Below are positions 25,448-33,042 of a stretch of DNA of 44,288 bases, piece by piece. The notes beneath the pieces were generated by a model. It was not told the origin of the DNA and ran no database searches. It saw only the letters and a list, made by a program, of their open reading frames with translations. The position numbers were made by a program, and so were the translations under genes. Numbering within the stretch: the stretch's first letter is position 1; each line of letters starts with the position of its first letter. The stretch comes from Nioella halotolerans. Its GTDB lineage: Bacteria; Pseudomonadota; Alphaproteobacteria; Rhodobacterales; Rhodobacteraceae. The stretch lies in contig QVQC01000017.1 in assembly GCA_003428585.1 (NCBI GenBank), positions 1 to 44,288 of the forward strand. Reading direction: 5' to 3'.

Positions 25448-25764
25448 GTAAGCCTACGGGGAAGGCCGCCTTTCTGGTTTGAGGCCGGTGGTATAGGTCC
25501 GGCACTATATTCGACCATAGATACATACCGGAAGTAGAGATCCTTTCTGTCACCGATACGGGGTGCCGTCGGCGCTGGACGGATGAGGAAGAGCTGCGCA
25601 TCGTTGAAGAGAGCCTTGGCGTTCGCGGCCGCGTCGCCGATACCGCCCGTCGTCATGATATCGGTCGCACTCTTCTGGTACGCTGGCGTCGCGAATACCG
25701 CGAAGGCAGGCTCGTTGCGGCCACCGAGGACTGTCCACGGTTCACCGCACTGGCCATTTCCGGG
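25448..25764 (+). mobile_element. IS66-family remnant (left end and partial TnpA)
   Basis: From about 25525 the plus strand encodes a helix-turn-helix segment typical of IS66 TnpA accessory proteins (EILSVTDTG, RRWTDEEELRIVEESLG, TARRHDIGRTLLVRWRREYR), lacking a proper start. The likely left terminus is the GTAAGCC at 25448, since IS66 ends commonly begin GTAA. The coding sequence stops abruptly at about 25764, where it abuts an IS630 fragment. Dead. Confidence 0.6.
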
Positions 25765-25962
25765 GCCAAGCTTGCCCTTGCCGCAAGGGCGACCTTGAGG
25801 CGCGGCCCTTGCCTGGCCAGTCCGGCGGATCGCAGAACCCCAACGCGCCCCGGTGGCAGGCGAAAGCTTCAAACGCAACGCAGCCGCGCGCCCGCTTAAC
25901 CCTTCCTCAATCAACGTCTGAAACCGCGCCCGCAGCGCATCCGGCAAAGGTGCTGACATCAT
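25765..25962 (-). pseudogene. IS630-family transposase, N-terminal fragment
   Basis: The first 66 codons of an IS630-type transposase read from 25962 leftward: SAPLPDALRARFQTLIEEGL, then SGRAAALRLKLSPATGARWG and RRTGQARAAPQGRP, a very characteristic start. After GKGKLG the similarity ends at the IS66 fragment. The frame stays open to 25201 but that extension is not transposase. No catalytic DDE region remains. Confidence 0.8.
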
Positions 25963-26086
25963 CCATCCTCCCAAACAAGATGAACCATAGATCAGCAGCT
26001 ATGGGAATCCCTCGCGATTCAGGTTTTCAGCCGGATGCTTTAGATCACCCGGAATTCAACAACGGACGGGACGCAAGCAGTGCAGG

Positions 26087-26536
26087 ATGGGTTACACTGG
26101 CCAATCGGAAACCGCACGGATCGAGGCGGCCCAGAAGACCGATCCGCTCACCCGGCGCCCGGCGAAGATCCCGGGTCTCGGCGCCATTAAAGCGAGCGCC
26201 ATCGCGGCCACGACGCCGGAGGTCGGCAATTTCCGGAGGGCCCGCCACTACGCCGCGTGGCTCGGGCTCACGCCGCAGCCACACTCGAGCGGCGGCAAGG
26301 AGCGGTTGGGCCGGATCTCCAAGGCCGGAAACCGGTATCTGCGGCGGCTACTCTATCTCGGCGCGATGGCGCAGATCAGCGCACGGCGGTGCCGGCGACC
26401 GGGCGACGACTGGCTCTGGCGCATGCTGGAGAGGAAGCCGGTGAAAGTCGTCGCGGTCGCCCTGGCGAACCGCATGGCGCGGGTCGTTTGGGCGCTGATC
26501 CGAAGCGGCGAGAGCTACCAGGCCACCCCGGCCTGA
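26087..26536 (+). pseudogene. IS110-family transposase, C-terminal fragment
   Basis: The 149 codons give the Transposase_20 half of an IS110-type recombinase: IPGLGAIKASAIAATTPEVG, then RHYAAWLGLTPQPHSSGGKE, RLGRISKAGNRYLRRLL and KPVKVVAVALANRMARVVWA. The N-terminal DEDD (RuvC-like) domain is missing, so it is inactive. The nominal ATG at 26087 lies in junction sequence. Confidence 0.85.
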
Positions 26537-26544
26537 CAGGACAC

Positions 26545-26564
26545 GCCGGCCGCTCCCGGCCGGC
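26545..26564. repeat. GC hairpin after the IS110 fragment
   Basis: GCCGGCCG and CGGCCGGC form a perfect 8-bp stem around CTCC, 8 bp after the transposase stop. There is no T-run. It may belong to the IS110 element's 3' non-coding end. Confidence 0.5.
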
Positions 26565-26825
26565 ATCGAGACGGTGAGGCGCAACGTGAGGTGATGGCGA
26601 ACGGACGGCGACACGGCAATCGGGTTATCCAGTTCGGACCGGAGCACCTGCGAGTGCGTGCCATTGATTTGGACCCGAGCGCCGGCGGACTTCATCAGGG
26701 CGCGCAGCCACCGTGCTGCAAAGCAGACGCCGTACACATGGCCGCGACCGACCAGATGCCTGACCCGAACAAAGCCCTTGCCCGGCAGGAGCCATCCACA
26801 CATGGTCCGAGCGACAATGTCGACG

Positions 26826-27548
26826 CGGCAGACGACCGGGTTCGTCGAAAGCCTGTTGCGGCTGGTCGGGCGTGGCTGGTCGGTGCCCGACTTCAGCACG
26901 CTGTCTCGCCGCCATAAGACGCTCGCCGTGAACACCCCGTATCGCGGCTCCAGAGGGCCGTTGCACCTGCTGATCGACAGCACCGGCATCAAGGTCGAGG
27001 GCGAAGGCGAATGGCATGCACGCAAGCACGGTGGCCCGAAACGGCGCGTCTGGCGCAAGATCCATTTCGGGATTGATGAGGAAACACTGGAGGTCCGCGC
27101 TGTCGAGATCACCGGGAGCCATATCGGTGATGCGCCGGTGCTACCCGACCTTTTCAGGCAGATACCGGAGGGCCAGGAGATCGGCAGCGTCACCGCCGAC
27201 GGTGCCTATGACACACGCAAAGGCCACGACGCCATTGCCGAGCGCGGCGCTCATGCCGTCATCCCGCCCCGCAAGAACGCGAAACCGTGGAAGACCGTCA
27301 CCGCCGGGGCCGTGGCCCGTAACGAGGCCCTGCGCACTTCGAAATACCTTGACCGCGCGCTCTGGCGGCGATGGAGCGGATACCACCGCCGAAGTCGCGT
27401 CGAAACGAAGATGCATTGCGTGAAACTGATGGGCCAGCGGCTCAGGGCACGGGACTTCGACCGCCAGATCGCGGAGCTTCAGGTCCGGATCGCCGTCCTG
27501 AACGGCTACACCGCGCTCGGAGTACCTGTCACAGAGGCCGTGGGATAA
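26826..27548 (+). pseudogene. IS5-family transposase, 5'-truncated
   Basis: About 240 codons of an IS5-group DDE transposase begin at RQTTGFVESLLRLVG. The catalytic regions are present: LLIDSTGIKVEGEGEW (first Asp), VTADGAYDTRKGHDAI (second Asp) and YHRRSRVETKMHC (Glu). The N-terminal DNA-binding part, roughly 60-70 residues, is missing. The reading frame continues upstream to 26658 through unrelated sequence. Probably inactive. Confidence 0.85.
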
Positions 27549-27585
27549 GTCTGTCCGGGAAAGCGGAGCCTCGGCCATCAGCCGA

Positions 27586-27601
27586 TTTGTGCAACAGAGC
27601 C
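27586..27601. repeat. Right terminal inverted repeat of the IS5-family copy
   Basis: TTTGTGCAACAGAGCC lies 37 bp after the transposase stop and has the form of an IS5-group terminus (GGCTCTGTTGCACAAA when reversed). No matching left terminus is seen upstream, in agreement with 5' truncation. Confidence 0.65.
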
Positions 27602-27613
27602 CTCCGCCGTTAG

Positions 27614-27631
27614 CAATTTCATAAGAAATTG
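27614..27631. promoter_or_regulatory. Inverted repeat upstream of the catabolic locus
   Basis: CAATTTC (27614-27620) and GAAATTG (27625-27631) are perfect arms around ATAA, 180 bp before the VOC gene and just outside the IS5 end. It is a candidate operator for a TetR- or GntR-type regulator, none of which is encoded in the window. Confidence 0.4.
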
Positions 27632-27681
27632 AAATGGATTGTATATCATGGGAGCGAATAGCAGGCCCAAGAATAATGAAT

Positions 27682-27710
27682 TTGACTGAGTGCAGACGCT
27701 GCCAACAAAT
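27682..27710 (+). promoter_or_regulatory. Candidate promoter of the catabolic locus
   Basis: TTGACT (27682-27687), 17 bp, then ACAAAT (27705-27710) resemble sigma-70 boxes, with a 100-base leader to the VOC gene. The -10 match is modest. Confidence 0.3.
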
Positions 27711-27810
27711 TCGGTGCAATGTCGTATCAAGGAGTGACGGGGCCTGCCCTCGGCTTCAAGCGATCGAGGAGATCAGTCATCGCTAATTTTTAACACGGGG
27801 AGAGGAACGC

Positions 27811-28353
27811 ATGAGTAGGATTTTCGGGGGCATTCAGCAATCGGGTTACGTCGTCCGGGACATCGACGAGAGGATGGCGTTCCTGTCGGCCAAGGCAGGG
27901 ATCGGACCTTGGTTCGTGGCGCGCAACCTGCGATTGCCCCTCTGCATCTACCGGGGCAAAGAAATTGAGCTTGAGTTGCATGCGGCTCTGGCCAACAGTG
28001 GTACGCACCAGGTCGAACTGATCCAGCAGATCAGCCCGGAGGGGAGCATCTACACCGAATGGCTAGAGCTATACCCGGATGGCAGCCCGATGCAGCATGT
28101 CTCGTCCTGGGAAGAGGATTTCGACGGTGCAGTGAGCCGGGCGCAAGCCGTCGGATGGCGCTTGATCCAGGAAGGTCGTTCAAGCTATGGCCCCTTTGCC
28201 TATCTCGAACACCCCGATGACCCGAAACTGGTCTTCGAAGTGACCCGCAAGGGACCGGAGCGCGCCTCGATCTTTCAGCAGGTCGCGACGGCGGCCGAAG
28301 GCTGGGACGGTACCGACCCGATCCGCGAAGGCTGGCCTATTTACTCAGGCTGA
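27811..28353 (+). CDS. VOC (glyoxalase/bleomycin resistance fold) family protein
   Basis: The protein has 180 residues. It opens with the Glyoxalase_4/methylmalonyl-CoA-epimerase-like pattern (QQSGYVVRDIDERMAFL) and shows HQVELIQQISPEGS, MQHVSSWEEDFD and FAYLEHPDD, each supplying likely metal ligands (His/Glu). Such proteins act as lyases, epimerases or ring-cleaving enzymes. GGGGAGAGG lies upstream of the ATG. The last codons (YSG, stop) lie within or beside the terminal repeat of the IS481 copy, so the original C-terminus may have been altered. It is probably the first gene of the catabolic locus. Confidence 0.85.
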   Translation: MSRIFGGIQQSGYVVRDIDERMAFLSAKAGIGPWFVARNLRLPLCIYRGKEIELELHAALANSGTHQVELIQQISPEGSIYTEWLELYPDGSPMQHVSSWEEDFDGAVSRAQAVGWRLIQEGRSSYGPFAYLEHPDDPKLVFEVTRKGPERASIFQQVATAAEGWDGTDPIREGWPIYSG

Positions 28354-29325
28354 CTGAATCGCCTTTCAATAGCTTGGGCCCGGTGTGGTTTCTCACGAGG
28401 TTGTTCACCGCAGAGAACGGTGAGAGGCCTTTGAGTGCGGAGTGTAGTCTTGATCTGTTGAACCATCCAAGCCATCGCGTCAGGTCGGCATTTCGGGCGT
28501 CGGGTGACGGGTGTTCGAGCCCGTAGGCCTATTCTCGGAGAAGGGACTGGATGAACCTCTCGGCCTTGCCGTTGGTCTTGGGGGGGCAGGGCCGGGTGTC
28601 AATATGGCGGATGCCCAGCAATCGCAGCGCCTTGCGGAACCGGCGGGGGCGGTAGGCGTTGCCGTTGTCGGTCATCACCCGTTCGACCCTAGATGCCGCG
28701 CCCCAGGAACCAGCGTAGGGCACGCATCAGGAAGGCCGTCGTGGAGGCCTTGCGCTCGTCCGGCAGCACCTCGACATAGGCCAACCGGGTCGCGTCATCG
28801 ACCGCCACATGCACGAAGTCCCAACCGGGACCGCGGTTGCGGCATCCCCTGCGCGTGCCGGTGACGCGGTGGCCGGGCCTGTCGAACCGCCCGAGCTTCT
28901 TGATGTCGAGATGGATCAGCTCGCCCGGGCGGTCGCGTTGATATCGGCGCACCGGCTCCGGCGGATCGAGCTGCGAGAGCCTGCCCAGGCCCACCCGCGC
29001 AAGCCATCGCGCCACGGTGGACCGCGCCAGGCCCAGCTTGGCCGCGATCTCCGCTCTGCTCAGCCGCAGGCTCCGCCGCAGATGCACGATCATCACGACC
29101 AGGAGATCCGGCAGGCGTCCGGCCAACGGGGGCGGGCGCGCTTGCGCGATTTGAGAGCGCCGCGCGCCCGCCCGCCCTGAACCGTGCAACCCATTTGCGG
29201 ATGGTCCTGACCGAGACGCCGAAGGCCTCGGCAACCTCGCGGGCTATCTGTCCCGACGCAATCCGGGCATCGATCTTTTCTCGACTGAAGACGGTGAGAC
29301 CGGCATTCTGATGCAGGTTGTTCAT
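28337..29325 (-). pseudogene. IS481-family transposase, frameshifted
   Basis: Read leftward from the ATG at 29325: LTVFSREKIDARIASGQIAR (helix-turn-helix), then after a frameshift near 29150 LVVMIVHLRRSLRLSRAEIA and ELIHLDIKKLGRFDRPGHRV (first Asp), then after a second frameshift near 28690 VERVMTDNGNAYRPRRF (second Asp) and PPKTNGKAERFIQSLLRE (Glu). An in-frame TAG replaces a Tyr codon at about 28529, and the frame then runs to TAG at 28337-28339 (PKLLKGDSVSLSK). The catalytic triad is recognisable but the gene is broken three times. Confidence 0.9.
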
Positions 29326-29368
29326 CCTTCGGGGTCCCCGGCTGAAGTTTGGCGATTGCAGCCTAACA
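28342..29368. mobile_element. IS481-family insertion sequence (defective)
   Basis: The element is bounded by related ends. The right end, read inward on the minus strand, is TGTTAGGCTGCAATCGCC (29368-29351); the left end contains AGGCTGACTGAATCGCC (28347-28363). It sits between the VOC gene and the first P450 and carries the broken transposase. Exact borders and a target duplication could not be fixed by eye. Confidence 0.7.
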
Positions 29369-29628
29369 CCGCTTCGGGTGAACAACCTACCAAGGCCTCA
29401 CACTTAAGTATCGAAAAAGCAGATACCAGGGCCAACGATATTGAAATTGACCATATCCTACCGCTGCGAAAGACTACATGGGACAAGAGCTCGGGGAGGG
29501 AGCTTGAAGGGGTGCTGGCAGTGGCTCCGCAGGATCCGCGCCATTACGATCACCATTCGCAACCATCCCCAGCAGACGCCCGGCAGCACAAGCTGTCGGA
29601 ACGTACAACTGCCTACGAGGAGGCTTTC

Positions 29629-30804
29629 ATGGGTGGCCAAGTCATAACCGACTACCACGAGATTATGCGTGTCCTTACGGACCGTTCGATGCGTCAGGCG
29701 CTATATGACGAAGGCGGCGTCGTTATGAACGACGTATTGCTGACACTGCATGGAAGGGAACATCACAAGAGGCGCGTGCTGGAATTTTCCGTGCTGCGCA
29801 AGGATTTTTTCTCGATCTACGAGACAGAGATTTTCCTGCCCGCCCTGGCGCAGGTCATCGGGCCGCTTTCTGCGGATGGAAAGATGGATCTGATCGAATT
29901 TGGCTATCGCGTCACGATGAACCTGACAGCCGATTTCGCGGGCCTCGACCGGCCCGAGAAATCGCCCGAAGAAACCGAGCAGTTGTTGAAATTGGTCAAG
30001 ATCTTCTCGGAATGCGCGACCTTGGTCCATTCGACCCGCGACAAGGAAGAGGTGCGTACAGGGGCTCGTGAGGCGCTTGAAGAACTGCGGACGGCCTTCC
30101 TTTCTCCCTCGGTCGAGCGGCGCAAGGCCCTGATGGCGCAAGAGAACGTCGAGTTACCGCGCGACGTTCTGACCCTGCTGTTGCGGGACCAAGAAAAGCT
30201 GGGGATCACCGACGAGGTGATCCTGCGCGAAATGGCTTTCTTCCTGCAGGCCGGGTCGCATTCCACCGCCAATTCGATGGTTCACGCGCTGCACGAGATC
30301 TTCACCCGTTGGCCCGAGCCGGACGCGCGCAAAGAGCTGCGCGAAGACCGCCTGTATGTTCAGCGCTGCGTCCACGAAAGCTTTCGTTTGCATCCAGCTA
30401 GCCCGGTCGCATGGCGCAGCCCGGAAACGGCTTGCCCGATGTCCAGCGAGGGGCGTGTCGAGCTAGACTTTGCGAGTGCCAACCGGCAGCGCGATTTATT
30501 TGGCGCGACGGCGGATGTATTCGACCCGGATCGGGCCTTGCCCGAAGGGGTGCCGATCTGGGGCCTGACCTTCGGCTATGGCATGCACATGTGCCTTGGC
30601 CGAGATCTGGACGGGGGGCTGCCGGCCGGGCCGGACACCGATCCCGAAACGCATCAATACGGGATCGTGACGCGGCTGGTCCAGACGCTGCTGGACCGCG
30701 ACGTGCGCCCCGATCCCGACCGTCCGCCGGTGCAGGATACGAACACCTCCCGTATGAACTTTTCGTCTTATCCCGTCATCCTGACCCCCGAAATCGAGGC
30801 ATGA
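29629..30804 (+). CDS. Cytochrome P450 (first of two paralogues)
   Basis: The protein has 391 residues. The heme ligand motif FGYGMHMCLG, ExxR (ESFR) and the PASPVAWR beta-strand segment are intact. The I-helix reads AGSHST where soluble bacterial P450s usually have (A/G)GxD/ExT: the acidic residue is His and the Thr is shifted or replaced. The start at 29629 has GAGGAGG five bases upstream and gives an N-terminus aligned with the second P450 (ITDYHEIMRVL versus VNDYANLEPTL). The frame is open back to 29311 through IS481 end sequence. It would hydroxylate or dealkylate the pathway substrate; redox partners are not encoded nearby. ATGA overlap with the next gene. Confidence 0.9.
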   Translation: MGGQVITDYHEIMRVLTDRSMRQALYDEGGVVMNDVLLTLHGREHHKRRVLEFSVLRKDFFSIYETEIFLPALAQVIGPLSADGKMDLIEFGYRVTMNLTADFAGLDRPEKSPEETEQLLKLVKIFSECATLVHSTRDKEEVRTGAREALEELRTAFLSPSVERRKALMAQENVELPRDVLTLLLRDQEKLGITDEVILREMAFFLQAGSHSTANSMVHALHEIFTRWPEPDARKELREDRLYVQRCVHESFRLHPASPVAWRSPETACPMSSEGRVELDFASANRQRDLFGATADVFDPDRALPEGVPIWGLTFGYGMHMCLGRDLDGGLPAGPDTDPETHQYGIVTRLVQTLLDRDVRPDPDRPPVQDTNTSRMNFSSYPVILTPEIEA

Positions 30805-31541
30805 GCATGGAATCCGTAATCGTGACCGGTGCCGCCGCTGGCATCGGGGCTGGTGTTGCCGCAAAATTCGATGCCGAAGGCTATCGCGTCGGGGTCATGG
30901 ACCTCGACCCCGAGCAGACACGCAAGACCGCCGCATCCCTTTCCAATGGATTGCCGTTGGTCGCGGATGTCACGGACCAGACTGCGGTCGAGGCTGCATT
31001 TGCAGAGTTCGGCGCTCTGAATGTTCTGGTAAACAACGCGGGGATCCTGTCGACGGGGCTGCTGTTCGAACAGAGCGCCGAACAGTTCCGGCGCGTGATG
31101 GACGTGCATGTCATTGGTACCTTCGTTTGTGCGCAGGCCGCGGCCAAGTCGATGGAAAAGAGCGGTGGTGTCATCGTCAACTTCACCTCGATCAACGCGG
31201 TCACGCCCGGCCCCGGCGCAGGGGCCTACCCGGCGGCCAAGGCAGCGATTGCCAAGCTGACTGAACAGATGGCGCTGGAATGGGGTGGCATGGGCATCCG
31301 CGTAAACAGTGTCGCGCCGGGGTTCATCGACGGCGGCATGTCCGCGCCGTTCTATGCCGACCCCAAGGTCCGTGCCGCGCGCGAAGGCGCAGTGCCGAAC
31401 GGCGGTCTGGGCAAGATCGAGGATATCGCCGAGGCGGTCTGGTTCTTGGCCTCGCCGCAGGCCCGCTACGTCAATGCGCATCAACTGGTCGTGGACGGCG
31501 GAGTCTGCCATAGCCTGCTGCGCTCGCTGCCGCGGGAATGA
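30801..31541 (+). CDS. SDR-family oxidoreductase
   Basis: The protein has 246 residues. TGAAAGIG lies near residue 9, NNAGILSTG near 76, FTSINAV carries the catalytic Ser, YPAAK the Tyr/Lys, and VDGGVCHSL ends the fold. It overlaps the P450 stop and the next gene's start by 4 bp each. Probably oxidises the alcohol made by the P450; the cofactor is likely NAD(H) from the Asp (MDLD) after beta-strand 2. Confidence 0.9.
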   Translation: MSMESVIVTGAAAGIGAGVAAKFDAEGYRVGVMDLDPEQTRKTAASLSNGLPLVADVTDQTAVEAAFAEFGALNVLVNNAGILSTGLLFEQSAEQFRRVMDVHVIGTFVCAQAAAKSMEKSGGVIVNFTSINAVTPGPGAGAYPAAKAAIAKLTEQMALEWGGMGIRVNSVAPGFIDGGMSAPFYADPKVRAAREGAVPNGGLGKIEDIAEAVWFLASPQARYVNAHQLVVDGGVCHSLLRSLPRE

Positions 31542-32251
31542 AGGAAATGCGTGTGGTCATCCTGACAGGCGGCATCTTTCACGACTTCGGTCAGATGACC
31601 GCCGCGACCGTGGGCATTCTGGCTGCGGCGGGCATGGAGACGGAACTGGTCGGCACTCCGGCAGACCTAGTCGCCGCACTCGACCGTGCTCCGGCGGACC
31701 TGGTCGTGGTTCAGGCGCTGCGGTTCCGGATGCTGGGTAACGAAAAATACGCGCCCCACCGCGCGGAATGGGCCTATGAAACCGACCCGGATCTGATGCG
31801 CGCGCTAGAATCACATGCCAAGGCCGGACGGGGCATAATCGCGCTCCACACGGGGTGCATTTGTTTCGACGGCTGGCCAGGCTGGCACGACCTGCTGGCA
31901 GGCGGATGGGTCTGGGGGCAGAGCTATCACGCGCCGGGGCTGGAAACCGTCGATGTCACACCTGTCGGCGATCATCCCGTGACAGAGGGTATCAGGCCCT
32001 TTTCCGTGACCGATGAGCACTACCGAGATCTCGATATCCATCCAGAGGCGATCGTTCTTGCACAGGGCCGGACCGGCAAAGCCGTGGATCATCCCGTCGC
32101 TTGGGCCCGCGATGGCGGCGAACAGGGCGGGCGGGCGGTCACGCTGACCTTCGGTCACGATCTCGCCTCGATCGCCAACCCGGGACAGGCGCGGTTCATT
32201 CAGCAGGCCGCGCTCTGGGCGGCTGGCAGGAACGGAGAGAGCAGCATATGA
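31538..32251 (+). CDS. ThuA-like (trehalose-utilisation, amidotransferase-fold) protein
   Basis: The protein has 237 residues. Family features are VVILTGGIFHDFGQMTAATV, GRGIIALHTGCICFDGWPGW, VTPVGDHPVTEGIRPFSVTD and VTLTFGHDLASIANPG. ThuA folds like class I glutamine amidotransferases and is linked to metabolism of keto-sugars; the biochemical reaction of most members is unsettled. It is sandwiched by ATGA overlaps between two SDR genes, so it belongs to the pathway. A second ATG at 31547 is an alternative start. Confidence 0.85.
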   Translation: MKEMRVVILTGGIFHDFGQMTAATVGILAAAGMETELVGTPADLVAALDRAPADLVVVQALRFRMLGNEKYAPHRAEWAYETDPDLMRALESHAKAGRGIIALHTGCICFDGWPGWHDLLAGGWVWGQSYHAPGLETVDVTPVGDHPVTEGIRPFSVTDEHYRDLDIHPEAIVLAQGRTGKAVDHPVAWARDGGEQGGRAVTLTFGHDLASIANPGQARFIQQAALWAAGRNGESSI

Positions 32252-33009
32252 AACCCATGAACGAAATGTCGGTCCTCATCACGGGCGGAGGCTCCGGAAT
32301 CGGCGAGGGAACGGCACGTTACTTCGCCCGACACGGCGCGCGGGTAACGATCTGCGGTCGCCGCGAGGAAAAACTCAACGCGGTGGCCGAGAGCATTGGT
32401 GACCTTTGCCGTTATGAGGTCGCGGACATCTCAGACGACGCCGATTGTGCCCGCATCGTCGAGACGGCGGTGGCGCATGGCGGCGGGCTTGACGCGCTGA
32501 TAAACAATGCGGGCAACATGTTGCGCGGACCCATCTCGGAAATGTCGCGCGACCGGCTCCGTGAGGTTTTCGACACCAATGTAGTCTCGGGCATGATCCT
32601 CACCGCGCTGGCGCTGCCGCATCTCGAAGAGCGCGAAGGCGCGGTGGTATTCCTTGGCTCGGTGCACACCCGTCGCGCCTATCCCGGCGCATCGCCCTAT
32701 GCGGCGACCAAGGGCGCGGTCGAGGTGCTGGCGCGGGTGCTGGCTGCGGAACTGGGCGAACGTAAGGTTCGGGTGAACTGCATCATTCCCGGAGCGGTCT
32801 CGACAGAGCTGAACCTGCGCGCGGGCATTGTGACCGAAGAGGAGCAGAAGGTGCGCATGAAGGCGCTTGAATCCTCACATGCCCTGGGGCGGATCGGCAC
32901 GCCCGAGGAACTGGCCGAGGCCATCGCGCACATGTCCTGCGCCGAGTGGACCACAGGCACCTCGCTTGTGGTCGACGGCGGGTTGTCGCTCGGGATCTCC
33001 AATCTCTGA
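32248..33009 (+). CDS. SDR-family oxidoreductase
   Basis: The protein has 253 residues. TGGGSGIG lies near residue 12, RREEKL fits an NADP-type second strand (Arg), and NNAGNML, FLGSVHTRR, YAATK and VVDGGLSLG follow. Start at 32248 in ATGA overlap with thuA, with GGAGAG upstream. The different cofactor loop from the previous SDR suggests the two act in opposite or successive redox steps; this is inference. Confidence 0.9.
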   Translation: MKPMNEMSVLITGGGSGIGEGTARYFARHGARVTICGRREEKLNAVAESIGDLCRYEVADISDDADCARIVETAVAHGGGLDALINNAGNMLRGPISEMSRDRLREVFDTNVVSGMILTALALPHLEEREGAVVFLGSVHTRRAYPGASPYAATKGAVEVLARVLAAELGERKVRVNCIIPGAVSTELNLRAGIVTEEEQKVRMKALESSHALGRIGTPEELAEAIAHMSCAEWTTGTSLVVDGGLSLGISNL

Positions 33010-33042
33010 CGCAGGCCGGAAGAAAAGAAACGGGAGGACGAA

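Noticed and set aside
25201..25764. Continuation of the IS630-like minus frame to 257 residues
   Set aside because: Similarity to the transposase ends after 66 codons; the rest reads through IS66 and unrelated sequence.
28354..29325. An active IS481 transposase
   Set aside because: Two frameshifts and an internal TAG break it.
29400..29628. An upstream extension of the first P450 containing EIDHILPL, reminiscent of an HNH motif
   Set aside because: No second His/Asn motif follows, the sequence adjoins the IS481 end, and the P450 has a clear ribosome site at its own ATG. Chance or a very worn remnant.
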